Below, piece after piece: positions 21,998 through 32,472 of a DNA stretch of 64,000 nt. A model generated the notes under the pieces. That model ran no database searches and had not been told where the DNA came from. It worked only from the letters and a program-made list of their open reading frames with translations. This DNA comes from Gymnopilus junonius (lineage: Eukaryota; Basidiomycota; Agaricomycetes; Agaricales; Galerinaceae). The stretch is from NCBI GenBank assembly GCA_015501075.1, contig JADNYJ010000052.1:62001-126000 (forward strand). The letters run 5' to 3'. The position numbers and the translations under genes are program-made. Numbering within the stretch: position 1 is the first letter of the stretch; every line of letters starts with the position of its first letter.

Positions 21998-24900
21998 ATG
22001 CCTGAAATCGTCCATGGTACCAAGGAGAATCAACCTCTGACGCGAACAAGGTACGTCGAACGCGTCCGAACCGACACGGGTCTCGTTGTCTTACTGACGC
22101 GATTACAGCACACACACCGACTTTGATGCATTACCAGCAGCCAAGAAACGAAAATTAGGACAAAATGGATCGTTTGGGTCTCAGCCTTTAACACAACAGC
22201 CATCATTTACGGAGGTACTTGAGCGCTTGAAGGAGGAGAGCGCGAATGGACACTCCGGTACGACCCATTTCAGTAGCTTGTTGACAAATCTCTGAGAAGT
22301 TCTACGTTGCTCTTCGTTTTGCAGAAGCAGAAGGTGGTGCGGATAGCTGGGCTCGACCACCATTACCCGAGATCAACGAGAAACGCGATTCAATAAGTGA
22401 GTTACTTTACGCGTGTCCGCTCTTATACGGAATTTAATTTAATTTCTTCCCAGTATTCCAACAAATTGACGTAGAGACGGCCTCGAATCCTGATGGTCAA
22501 TTATTCTGCGCATGTTTGGTGTGACCCAGGTGGGGAACCTTCCACCTATGTCAACGTCTACCTAACCTTTGAATATCAAATATAGGAGGGGAACAGCGTC
22601 CTGGCCACGATCACCAATTATCTTCCGTACTTTTATGTTCCCGTTCCTCGAGGGTTCACAACCGAAGACTTAGAGGCCTTCAAGTTATATTTGAACGTCA
22701 GTCTTGACCTCTTGAACTACCATTATACCAACGAATGATTTCATCCTTTCTAGAGATTCCTTGAAGAAGGAAGCTCAGTTGTGAAACTCGATATTATCTA
22801 TAAGAAAAGCATCTGGGGTTACAAAGGAGATGAGGACCACCCGTTCTTGAAGATTACTCTCACAGACCCTAGGAGTGTACCAAAAATACGAGATGAGTAT
22901 CTTTGATTTTCTGTGTGCTGCTGAAGTACTTATTATATGTTCGTAATCACGCATCTTTGAACGAGGAGAGTGCGACTACCAAGGATTATTTGACGGTATT
23001 GTACAAAACCTATGAAAGTAATATCGTCTTCACACTTCGATTCATGATTGACACAAAGGTACTCAGTTATATCTATCATTTTGGTTTGCGTTTATCTGAC
23101 CACCTACAAGGTTGTGGGCATGAACTGGATCGAAGTACCTGCTGGAAAGTATAAGGTCATTCCCGCAGGGAAAAAAAGGTCAAATTGCCAACTGGAAATA
23201 TCTCTTAGGTTAACGGCCACGTTCTACTATGCCTGTTGAATCTCTAACAACTTTATGATAGATATGATGCTTTCATTTCTCATTCCCCTGAAGGCGATTG
23301 GCAAAAGATAGCCCCTCTGAGGATATTGAGTTTCGATATTGAATGTTCTGGCCGAAAAGGAATCTTTCCCGATGCATCTCAGGACCCCGTCATCCAGATC
23401 GCGAACATGGTTACTCGACAAGGTGCGACTTGCTGTAATCCTATCTGGAGTACATTCTCTAAACTATATTACAGGCGAAAGCCAACCCTTTATCCGCAAC
23501 GTTTTCACCCTTAATACATGTTCACATATCGTTGGTTCTCAAGTTTTATCGTATGACGACGAGGAAGATATGCTTCTTGCTTGGAGAAATTTCTTTGAAA
23601 AGGCTGATCCAGATGTTGTGATTGGATACAACATTTCCAATTTCGACTTTCCCTACCTGATGGATAGAGCAAAGGCTTTGAAAATCAACAAATTCCCATT
23701 CCTGGGTAGACTCAAAGGTCCGATCCAGTCCCTTTGGAAGAAATTCGCTCTTAACTTATTATCTTTTCAGGCTCCAAAACCGAGGTGAAGAATACACATT
23801 TCTCTTCCAAAGCTTACGGGCAACGCGATTCCAAAGAAACTCAACTCGATGGAAGGCTCCAGCTAGATATACTGCAATTCATGCAGCGCGAGCATAAACT
23901 GCGCAGCTACACCCTCAATTCCGTTTGCGCTCAATTCCTTGGGGAACAGAAGGAAGATGTGCATCATTCTAACATCACGGAGCTGTATAACGGACCCCCG
24001 ATTCGAGGAGACGGTTGGCGGTTGTACTGCTTGAAGGTACTTCATGTTTACATTTTCGCTGTCCTGATCTGACCATTGCTTTAGGACGCTTACCTTCCCC
24101 AACGACTTATGGACAAGTTAATGTGTTTTGTCAATTATATTGAAATGGCCCGTGTAACAGGTGTCCCTTTCACTTCCTTCTGTCTCGGGGACAGTCCATT
24201 AAGGTGTTATGCCAGCTGTACCGCAGAGCGAACGATGAAGGTTATCTCGTTCCTGCTAGCAAATCGGAGGGTAAGTTTTTTACGCAAGCTCCCCGGGCCT
24301 TTGTTGATTATATTCTCAAAGGGACGGATGAGCAATACGAAGGTGCTACCGTCATTGAGCCGAAGAAAGGTTACTATGACGTTCCCATTGCCACGCTGGA
24401 TTTCGCCTCGCTATATCCTTCTATCATGATGGCCCACAACCTGTGCTATTCCACGCTCCTGGATAAACCGACGATTGACCGTCTCGGTCTGCAGGAGGGT
24501 GTGGACTATATCAAGACGCCTAATAACGGTTAGCCCCTTTTATACTTGAAACTGTCGTTTCTAATCTTGTTTATGCAGACTTATTTACAAAGGCTGGCAA
24601 GAGGAAGGGCTTGCTTCCTGCCATTCTGGAGGATTTGATTTCTGCTCGTAAACGAGCAAAAGCAGACCTTAAGAAGGAAACAGATCCTTTTAGGAGAGCT
24701 GTTCTGGATGGCCGACAGCTTGCTCTCAAGGTATCTCCATGTTCACATTAGCAATGATCAAGGATATCATCTGATTGAGCCTGATTTCTGCATTCAGATT
24801 AGTGCTAATTCAGTTTATGGTTTCACTGGTGCTACCATTGGCAAATTACCCTGCCTACCTATTTCTTCAAGTGTCACTGCCTACGGTCGTCAAATGATCG

Positions 24901-26508
24901 AATTTACAAAACAAGTTCGTAATTATTCTTACACATCGATCCTTTTTTTTGTTGCTGATCGGTAACGTAGGAAGTCGAAAGGGAGTACAGCGTACAGAAC
25001 GGACACACCCACGACGCTGAAGTTATCTATGGCGACACCGATTCGGTCATGGTAAGGTTCGGGCCCACCGACCTAGCTAAGGTCATGGAACTTGGTAAGT
25101 TGCGTGATGGTAACACACTCCGAGCTCGAGGTTAATTCGTGCTGTAGGCCGAGAGGCAGCTTCTCTGGTCACAACCAAGTTTATAAGGCCAATCAACCTT
25201 GAATTCGAAAAAGTATATTATCCCTACCTTCTCATTAACAAAAAACGCTATGCCGGATTATATTGGACGAAGGTTGATAAATACGATAAAATGGACGCCA
25301 AGGGTATTGAAGTATGCTTCAATAAGTCTAAATCGGCTTTTTTATGTTGATCTTACTTTCCAGACTGTCCGTCGTGATAACTGTCGGCTGGTGTCTACTG
25401 TCATTGAGACCTGCCTTCATAAGATGCTTGTTGATAGGGACGTGAAAGGGGCTGAAGAGTGAGTAGATGGTAATGCTTTCGCTGCATAGATTGATGCTGA
25501 TTAAAGTCCAGATATACGAAGCGAACTATCTCAGACCTCCTCCAAAACAAAATCGATATGTCGCAGCTTGTGATAACTAAAGCCCTTGCAAAGACTGGTG
25601 AGTGGCGTCCCTTGAGCATCTTGGTCTACTATAGCTCATTAATTATTTATAGACTACGTTGGGAAGCAAGCGCACGTTGAGTTGGCAGAGAGGATGAAAC
25701 AACGTGATGCAGGTGTGTCCAGTAGCATATGAATTCACTGTTTATGTTTCGCCTTCTAATTCTTGTTTTCTAGGTTCTGCTCCTGCACTAGGTGATCGTG
25801 TGGCATATGTTATTGTCAAAGGCATCAAAGGCGCCGCGGCGTATGAAAAGTCGGAAGATCCTCTATACGTTCTCGAAAACAGTATACCCATCGATACGAA
25901 ATATTATCTGGAAAATCAACTATCGAAGCCTCTCCTTCGTATCTTCGAGCCTATCTTGGGGGAGAAGTCTCAATCACTATGTAAGTGACCCTATATCTTG
26001 TAGGAGTTAATGATAAATCGTGATTCTTCGCTGTAGTGTCTGGCGACCATACGCGGACGATTCAAATAGCCACGCCAACTGTCGGCGGTCTTATGAAATT
26101 CGCTGTAAAGACTGTAACCTGTATGGGATGCAAAACGCCTTTACGAGGCAAAGAAATCAGTCAGTAAAAGCCTAGTCATCTGTTCTCTCCTTGCTGATGT
26201 CTTGCAGGTGGTGCCGTCTGCAAGAACTGTAGGCCAAGAATTCAGGAGTTGTACCAGAAGCAAATCATATCGACTTCCGAGCTTCAAGTACGCTTTTCGC
26301 GGCTATGGACCCAATGCCAGCGTTGTCAAGGGTCCCTTCATCAAGTACGTCATCGCCCTTTTCCAATCGTCCCTACCTAAACGCTGTGAATCAGGACGTG
26401 ATTTGCACGAGTAAAGATTGTCCAATTTTCTACATGCGCAAAAAAGCCCAAAAAGATGTAGAAGACGCAAATACAGTTCTTGAGCGCTTTGATGTGGAGG
26501 AGTGGTGA
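21998..26508 (+). CDS. POL3: DNA polymerase delta catalytic subunit
   Basis: Replicative family B polymerase with 3'-5' proofreading, acting on the lagging strand with PCNA. The start [17 protein letters not shown] is spliced to [18 protein letters not shown]. Exonuclease motifs: [16 protein letters not shown] (Exo I, about 23330) and [14 protein letters not shown] (Exo II, about 23630). Polymerase motifs: [20 protein letters not shown] (A, about 24400), [19 protein letters not shown] (B, about 24800) and [13 protein letters not shown] (C, about 25027). The C-terminus has the zinc module CysA ([30 protein letters not shown]) and the iron-sulfur CysB ([17 protein letters not shown]), ending LERFDVEEW. 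Well over ten short introns. Near 23005-23008 the frame giving [10 protein letters not shown] shifts to [15 protein letters not shown], possibly an extra A. ACGCGT sits in intron 1 (22060-22065). Confidence 0.97.
22060..22065. promoter_or_regulatory. MCB-type ACGCGT in POL3 intron 1
   Basis: ACGCGT lies 60 bp inside the gene, in the first intron. In yeasts this hexamer binds MBF and drives G1/S transcription, and POL3 is an expected target. The intronic position is unusual, so it may be chance. Confidence 0.3.
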
Positions 26509-26610
26509 TGGCTCCATGATTATATTTGTTACGCATTTAAATTATGACCTTGCATTTTTTCTTGTTTAGTCACTTTTCCACTTTGTAACAATAGCACGAC
26601 TTTCAGGTCA

Positions 26611-27366
26611 TCACTGGCTCTTCAGCTTTTGAGAAGAGTCCCTCTTCTCTGCCAATGCCAATATCCAAGGACTGATGTAACCCCGTTTATCGAGCTCTTC
26701 TCTCAAGAGATATTTGGCGCCCTTGATAGTCCCGAGGCAAGTCTTCGGAACATGCCGATTAGCGCGTACAGGGAAAAGCTAGCTGGAATAGGATACCTTT
26801 GCTCCGCATTCGCAACTAAAAGGTTGATCCATATCCCATTCAGTACTGGGATAGAAGTAAGTCACTATTATGCCGCGCATTTTGTCGTTAGTATGGTTTC
26901 AAACTTCCTGAGAAGCTCCTTACATGTATCTCCTGGACTGACAGGTTTCAAAGCTCGGAGGTGCCATTTGGATCTATCAAGTGAAGATAGATCGAAAGCA
27001 ACATTGGGCTCGCAGGAATGATTAACTGCACTTCGGGTATAAGGCTCTGAAACATCAACCCATGCGGGCAATTTTTGTAAAGACGCACTGTAAACGAAAT
27101 CGCTATTGAGCTCGATGTGGTCTTCCGGGCCAGCACCGCACTGGACGCTGGTGTATGCTTTCCGACTCGCTGTGAGGCCTTCAAGGACCGCTAGAACCTC
27201 GCCACTTTTGAACGCCTTTCATCATAGCTAAGTCTGGGGTAAAATTGTAGAAAAAATACAACACTCTTACCTTGAAACTTTTCAACGAGGAACTAAACTC
27301 TCCAGGAGCGAATTCCACGATGAGGTCTGGGTGAGTGGGCACGTATTTCTCCTGAGCAGGTTTCAT
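26611..27366 (-). CDS. Small SET-domain protein
   Basis: Exon 1 begins MKPAQEKYVPTHPDLIVEFA (ATG 27366). The next exon has GGEVLAVLEGLTASRKAYTS and EDHIELNSDFVY. After an intron ending GTGCAG comes the SET core NHSCEPNVAFDLSSLDRSKW, HLRALKPVSPGD, then LTYFYPSTEWDMDQPFSCEC, then the post-SET-like Cys CGAKTCLGTIKGAKYLLREE, ending LALAEKRDSSQKLKSQ. The NHSC and Tyr-containing FYPSTEWD motifs form the SAM and lysine-binding site. About 170 residues, consistent with a compact SET family in basidiomycetes that lacks other domains; the substrate is unknown. It converges with POL3, with 102 bp between stops. Confidence 0.82.
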
Positions 27367-27930
27367 TTTCAAAGTCAGAAGTGCAGGCTGCAAGAAAGGC
27401 GGCCTGATATCGTTTCAAGTTTGTTTTACAGTGGGCTAAATGTCCCCTTCTACAGAAATTTCTGTGATTTAGATTTCAAATTCGGATGACCATCCTCCTC
27501 TGCCCGTGATATCGGACTCCCTCCGGAATTGAAAACATGGAGAGCCGAGAGAACGTCAATGACCGTGAATCTGAATTTCCGGTAGAGTGTGGAGGCGCCG
27601 GCAGTGTACGTAGTCTACCTTCGTTCGTTAGATCAAGCCGGTAAAGACGTTACATTTAAGAGACACCGCTGATTCAAAGGAGAAAAGAGGGGCTTCAACA
27701 ACAAAATAAGTTACATGCGACAGTGATCGTGGGGTGAAAAGCAAGATATTACAAAAAATAAGAACAAATTTTGCTTTCGCCTACTCTGGATCGATGAAGG
27801 AAAAGAACGGCGTTCCTTGGAGTGTAGAATGTTACATCCTGACCTCCTTCAGACCCATTTTGAAGCCGAAGGTAGACTCCCTTTAGCATCAGCATTCTTA
27901 GCGGGACGAACTGCGGTGACCATGGCATCT
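27367..27930. other. Stretch without a supported gene (SET gene promoter)
   Basis: It holds the SET gene promoter and 3' flank of the next gene. The minus-strand sequence near 27860-27945 also has an open frame in a different phase (IPHGHPKDAMVTAVRPAKNA), which could be the true 3' exon of the neighbouring hypothetical gene. Confidence 0.4.
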
Positions 27931-28360
27931 TTAGGATGTCCATGAGGTATCAAGTCTCCTGTTGAGGCGTAGGGAATTCGACGATTAGGGCATAAACTTC
28001 AGAGTCAGGCACTCACTGTGCTTTGGTTGATTCTCCTTGGAGGTCCGGAAAGCCCAAAGGAACATAACCGAGCCTCCCATGAGCATTGCGGTCTACATTA
28101 TATCGACAGCAATAAGAACAGGCGAGTCGTCGGTGTGCTGCTGAATTACTCACGATTCTTTTGCCCTGCGGACTCATTATAGGGGGATAGCCTGTCTTCT
28201 CTGCAAATACAGCCATGCTAGCAATGATGGACGAACGTGGACGTTTGGTATCAAACTGTGTAACTGCTGAGACATGATTACGTTCATATTGATTTGGGGA
28301 TGGAGCATGCCCTAAATAACAGGGATCGTGATTTAGAATCATTCCCGTTTCAACTGCCAT
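27931..28360 (-). CDS. Small hypothetical protein
   Basis: The candidate start MAVETGMILNHDPCYLGHAP at 28360 leads through NQYERNHVSAVTQFDTKRPR and SSIIASMAVFAEKTGYPPIM to SPQGKRI. After an intron come RNAHGRLGYVPLGFPDLQGE and STKAQ. The last exon is uncertain: the plain splice gives a short RLDTSWTS end at 27931, while another frame (IPHGHPKDAMVTAVRPAKNA) would run to about 27842. I do not recognise the family. The joined exons keep an open frame and look coding. Upstream (28421-28461) there is a GCGTC-rich block. Confidence 0.45.
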
Positions 28361-28420
28361 GCGTTGTAATCCCTCTCGTAAAGAGAATAGGAGACATACC
28401 AGTGCATGTCCAAGTCAAGT

Positions 28421-28461
28421 CGCGTCGCGTCGCGAACTTTCAGGAGGGAAGCGCGACGCGT
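28421..28461. promoter_or_regulatory. CGCGTCGCGTCGCG block and ACGCGT between a hypothetical gene and RPL30
   Basis: CGCGTCGCGTCGCG at 28421-28434 and ACGCGT at 28456-28461 lie in the 275 bp divergent region between the minus-strand hypothetical gene and RPL30. These are MCB/Swi4-Swi6-type words and may belong to either gene. Confidence 0.35.
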
Positions 28462-28635
28462 CTAAAATTAGATATCAGGTGACGAGACAGCTCGAGACAG
28501 CTGCGCATGCGGACTAAATTTGGTCGGAGCCTTAACTTAGTGGTTGTAAACTGTACAGTTGCAATAATCGGAACGTCGAGATTGGCAAGGCACCAGTTAT
28601 CGACAAGTCCCCGACACCGACATCCGACAAAAGCA

Positions 28636-29131
28636 ATGGCCCCTACCAAGAAATCGAAAGCCGCCAAGTCTACAGAGTCCATCTCCGCCAGACTCGCCCT
28701 CGTCGTCAAGTCGGGAAAATACTCCCTGGGCTACAAGTCCGCCCTCAAGCAGATGCGCAGCGGCAAGGGTGAGCACTTTTCTTTCGACTCTCTCGGGGGC
28801 TGGAGCGTGAGGCTGAGAAGGTCCCTCTGAACTGACACTGGCCTTTGTTTAAATAGCCAAGCTCGTCTTGATTGCTGGTAACTGCCCTCCTCTGCGCAAA
28901 TCTGAGCTTGAGTACTATGCCATGCTCTCAAAAACGACTGTTCACCACTTTGCTGGTACCAACGTCGCCCTTGGAACTGCTGCCGGAAAGCTCTTCCGCG
29001 TTGGGTGCGTGGTGATTTAATTTAGTCCTTATAGTATTGTTTCTGATGAGAGGACTTTGTTTAGCGTCATGACTATCACTGACCAGGGTGACTCTGACTT
29101 GCTTAACTTCGCTGAGGGCAATGCTGCTTAG
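28636..29131 (+). CDS. RPL30: 60S ribosomal protein L30 (eL30)
   Basis: Component of the large ribosomal subunit. Three exons: [44 protein letters not shown], intron, then [40 protein letters not shown] and [10 protein letters not shown], intron, then [15 protein letters not shown], ending AEGNAA with stop at 29129-29131. Length about 112 residues equals the family's usual size. In yeast, eL30 autoregulates splicing of its own first intron; whether this holds here cannot be seen. Confidence 0.96.
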
Positions 29132-29457
29132 ACACCTACCTGTTATTGTCTACCATTACGCTATGCTTATGTCGGCCTTGTCATGTAGCCTATGATGAAC
29201 ATGCCTTGCATTTTGAACTACATACTTAACGATGTCTCGGCATGTCGCCTGCTTTCGAAGGTCGACTGCCTACTTCGGAACTATAGTAGATTTGGCTTTC
29301 ATTTGGTTGGATGTCCCTTCACTTCTGTTGTTAAATTACAGCATGAAATCGAGTAAAAAAGAAATTTCAAGGACATTCTTCAAACGCTTTTGAAGGCAAA
29401 TCGTCATTCTAAATGACCTTTTTCGAGCGTCTGTATATATTATATATTCCACGAACA

Positions 29458-29780
29458 ACGTGCGCTTTTGCCCAACACCAAAGTTCAGTTGGTACGTCGC
29501 GGTCGCGGAATTGAGATGCTGCAGTCGTTCGAGCCATGAGTTCAAACCGCACCCAAATGCAATTTCTGCCCCCCGGTCCAACGGCACCGACCACAACTGG
29601 TGTGGGGTCCACCCATGACGTATAAATTTCATGCCGCCATTTACATCGCGCTGATTATCATACTGAATGGTTTCAAAGCCCACAAGCGCAAAAAAACTCA
29701 GGATGTAGGCCCCCACTGAGGTACGCCGAACCTGTTTTACTTCTGAAATCAAGGGTCCTTCTTTTTTTTTACCAGTATGA
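29458..29780 (+). repeat. SINE-like repeat, older copy
   Basis: Aligns with the copy at 30030-30440 in the same direction. Shared landmarks are GCCCAACAC, TTCAGTTGGTACGTCG (degenerate A box at 29480-29493), GAGTTCAAACC (degenerate B box at 29538-29548), then CAATTTC and a 3' block CAGGATGTAGGCCCCCACTG with CGCCGAACCTGTTTT (about 29698-29739). The boxes are more decayed than in the second copy. The 201-codon minus-strand ORF over it is an artefact. Confidence 0.6.
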
Positions 29781-30029
29781 AGATTTTGGAATAATTGTTC
29801 CACACAAGTTCCCCAACATAGTTTCGAAGACACATCTATTATTACTGCTGATGCTCTTCTATAAATCAAAAGTCTTAGCGTGCTAAGAAATGGCAATGAT
29901 ATTTTTGTAGATGTCAGTTGATTATGACAAGCTGTGTCCATAATAGTTTTCTGAACTCTCTGTCAGGTAAATTGGTATAGACATTTAATCATCATATAAA
30001 CGGCCATTTTTGAGGGTATATGAACGAAG

Positions 30030-30440
30030 GACAATATGTAGTGTTGCCCAACACTAGGGCTCAGTTGGTACATCGTAGGTCGTGGTCGTGGAACTGAGTG
30101 CACTGGGGTTGTTTGAGCCGAGCGTTCGAATCCCACCCAGTGCAATTTCCGTAACCCGGTCGACGCCAGCGCTACCGGCCGAAAACTGGCACGGGAACCG
30201 TCCAAAAGACGCGTAAATCGGTTACAAAACCGGGATATCCACCTTATATGGTGTGCACATAGCTTGTAAAGCTCAGCGCGTAGCGCTCATGATCATTGCA
30301 TGTACAAATGCTGGCCAGTCAGGCCCAAACCCACGTGGCGCTTATAAGCGTAAATTGCAGGATGTAGGCTCCCAGAGAGGCACGCCGAACCTGTTTTTCC
30401 TTCTGAAGTCCAGCACTTGTTTTGTACTGGTAAGGATGTA
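30030..30440 (+). repeat. SINE-like repeat with tRNA-type A and B boxes
   Basis: GGGCTCAGTTGGTA (30057-30070) resembles a Pol III A box and GTTCGAATCCC (30124-30134) is a near-perfect B box, so the head is tRNA-derived. The body continues to a 3' block CAGGATGTAGGCTCCCAGAG with CGCCGAACCTGTTTT (about 30358-30398). A second, older copy lies 570 bp upstream. It is not a tRNA gene: A-B spacing is too long and no cloverleaf is evident. Confidence 0.65.
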
Positions 30441-30571
30441 GTGTAAACAATCTTACTGCAGGGCAAGTGGTTTGAACAACTTTGAAGTGATCATTTAAGT
30501 AGTCACCAAAGAAACTTTACTTCCACGAGACAAGTAGTCACAGTCGAACCAAAATTATATATTAGCAATAA

Positions 30572-32292
30572 TCATAACAAAGATGGTGCCATTTCAATAA
30601 TGGAATGTGGTCCCTTCCAAGTATAATCTGCCTTGGAGACATAATTCTTTCCATTGGAATCACTGAAGATAATCTATTTGATGGGTCAGCAGATGAGCTT
30701 GCGATTCAGACAAAATACTTGTACTAACTTTGGCCGCAATACTTGAACCAAGGAAAGCCGCGTAACTGTTGCCAGTCTCGCGGTACTCTGCATAGTACTC
30801 GGGTACCGAGAGCACGTGTGCATAGCGTGGTTGGATATCGGACTGCAATTCGGGGTTGGCAATGAATGGAGCGACACGAGACTGGAGTGCTACGCCAATT
30901 CCTGAACAAGGATACCCATGAAATACACAACAACACAACTAAATGTAGAGCAGACAAACCTTTTACATGTCGAGTTATATCTCCAGTTACGAACAAGCCT
31001 TGCCAGACGTATTGGCGCTTGTCAACGTCCAGTTGGGTAACGACCTGTCCCACAGCATCTTGAATGGGTAAAAGAGGTGTCTCGTCGGGCGTAGCGAAGC
31101 CAGGAAGTCCGTTCAACAATGTGGGGTCAAATAGAGGTTCGCAGAACCGATGGCGTTCTTTGCCTATTGTCAACGAGTGCCCGCGGAATTGGACCGTGAT
31201 AAGGTCCATAGCTTCAATCTCGCGTTCGCGTTTCTTTTCGGCCTCGGTTTGTTTGCCTTGGTTCTTCTTCTTTTGATTGCTTTCGATGACGGCCTTTTCT
31301 TTGCCTGCGACGACCACGGCGGCAATGTCCATGACACCTTCATTGTCGTCTGGAACGGCGGTCTCTCCAGTCGATGGTATCTTGATCGTGTCATCCTTCC
31401 ACAGTTGCTTCACGAGGTCAACGAGAGTCGCTTGTAGTGTTTCTGGATCCACAGGGTTCCCTGGCGGAGAGAGGGCATTCATGACGGTCGGGTTAGAGCG
31501 CAAGAGGTTGGCAACGTAGATTTGGCAGTGCCGCATGCCCAAGAAGACTTTTCCCCTAGCAGGGTCGTGAATGAACCCTTCATAGATGGGGGTCACGTCT
31601 GTCACTTCGTCGCCGATGTCGACAACTACGCCGCTGAGAGTATTGGCTGCGTATATCTGCGCCATGGGACGTTCGAGAATGGCCAAACCAGCGACGTTGA
31701 ATCGTTCGAAAAAGATTTTACATATGCGCTCGTAGGTGTCTCTTGAGTTTCCTGTGGTGATGGAAAAGAGGACGGGGGATTCATTTTGTACGCGACGGCG
31801 TTGGAGTTGGTTGAATAGAATGTACTTCCTGTCATGGAGTTTGATTTGCACAAGTCTATAAAAAGGTTCAAGGCTCAGACGTACCAGATGGCTTCCGCTT
31901 GTGTCCAATCACTGACAACTCCATCGACGAATGGCCAGGAGACGATGATATCTTGTCCATTGGCAAGCGCTTCGTCCAGCTGAGCCCCAACGAGGTAGTC
32001 TTTCACGCCTGCTTTCGGAATGCTTGTTTGCAGAAACACTGAAGTTGCGCGGCTGGTCGAAGCGAGGGGCTCATCAACACCATTTAAGTGTGCATCTCCG
32101 TTCTCCCCTAAGACGTTCCTCCGCAGACCTACGCGAGCAGGGATTTCCTGCATAGCTTGTTAAACGCGTCAGTAAAGCAAGGAAAATACGCACAACCGAG
32201 GGTATTTTGAGGAGATCATGGAGACCCAGGCCAGCTCTGACTACAGTCCTGTCGACCTCGATGATGACGACGTTTGAGTCGCGGATGGACAT
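30572..32292 (-). CDS. ARP9: Actin-related protein ARP9 (chromatin remodeller subunit)
   Basis: Nuclear actin-related protein of fungal SWI/SNF and RSC remodellers. The start MSIRDSNVVIIEVDRTVVRA leads to GLGLHDLLKIPSV, then EIPARVGLRRNVLGEN, DIIVSWPFVDGVVSDWTQAE, then KLHDRKYILFNQLQRRRVQN. The actin fold continues: FNVAGLAILERPMAQIYAAN, TLSGVVVDIGDEVTDVTPIY, GFIHDPARGKVFLGMRHCQI. A Lys/Glu-rich insert follows (AEKKREREIEAMDLITVQFR), then YVWQGLFVTGDITRHVKG, GIGVALQSRVAPFIANPELQ, and SYAAFLGSSIAAK. The last intron (GTTAGT...AAATAG) leads to IIFSDSNGKNYVSKADYTWK and stop at 30572-30574; reading through it would truncate the protein. Assignment to ARP9 rather than ARP7 or ARP8 is likely but not proven. 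Confidence 0.82.
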
Positions 32293-32472
32293 TTGTGGTT
32301 CAAGGAGGAGCGGAGACTATTTGTTCGGGTTAGGGTTGTCTAAATGAACGCTTGTCTATTTTTGGATCCACTTTCACGGGAGCCGACACGAAAGAAATCG
32401 TAAGATTTCGCTTTTCGTATCTACGCGTTTCATGAATTTTCATCTCGGTTACACTCCTTTTCTTGAACCACC
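32293..32472. promoter_or_regulatory. Bidirectional promoter region ARP9 / ERG7
   Basis: The starts of ARP9 (32292, minus) and ERG7 (32473, plus) are 180 bp apart, so both promoters lie here. TCGTAAGATTTCGC at about 32398-32411 is a possible sterol-regulatory-like sequence only by loose resemblance; I do not claim it. Confidence 0.45.

Noticed and set aside
29336..29941. Minus-strand ORF of 201 codons
   Set aside because: It runs antisense through the older SINE-like repeat, and its partial match to the second copy comes from the repeat itself.
30057..30134. tRNA gene suggested by A and B boxes
   Set aside because: The spacing is too long and no cloverleaf, anticodon arm or acceptor stem could be drawn; a SINE head explains it better.
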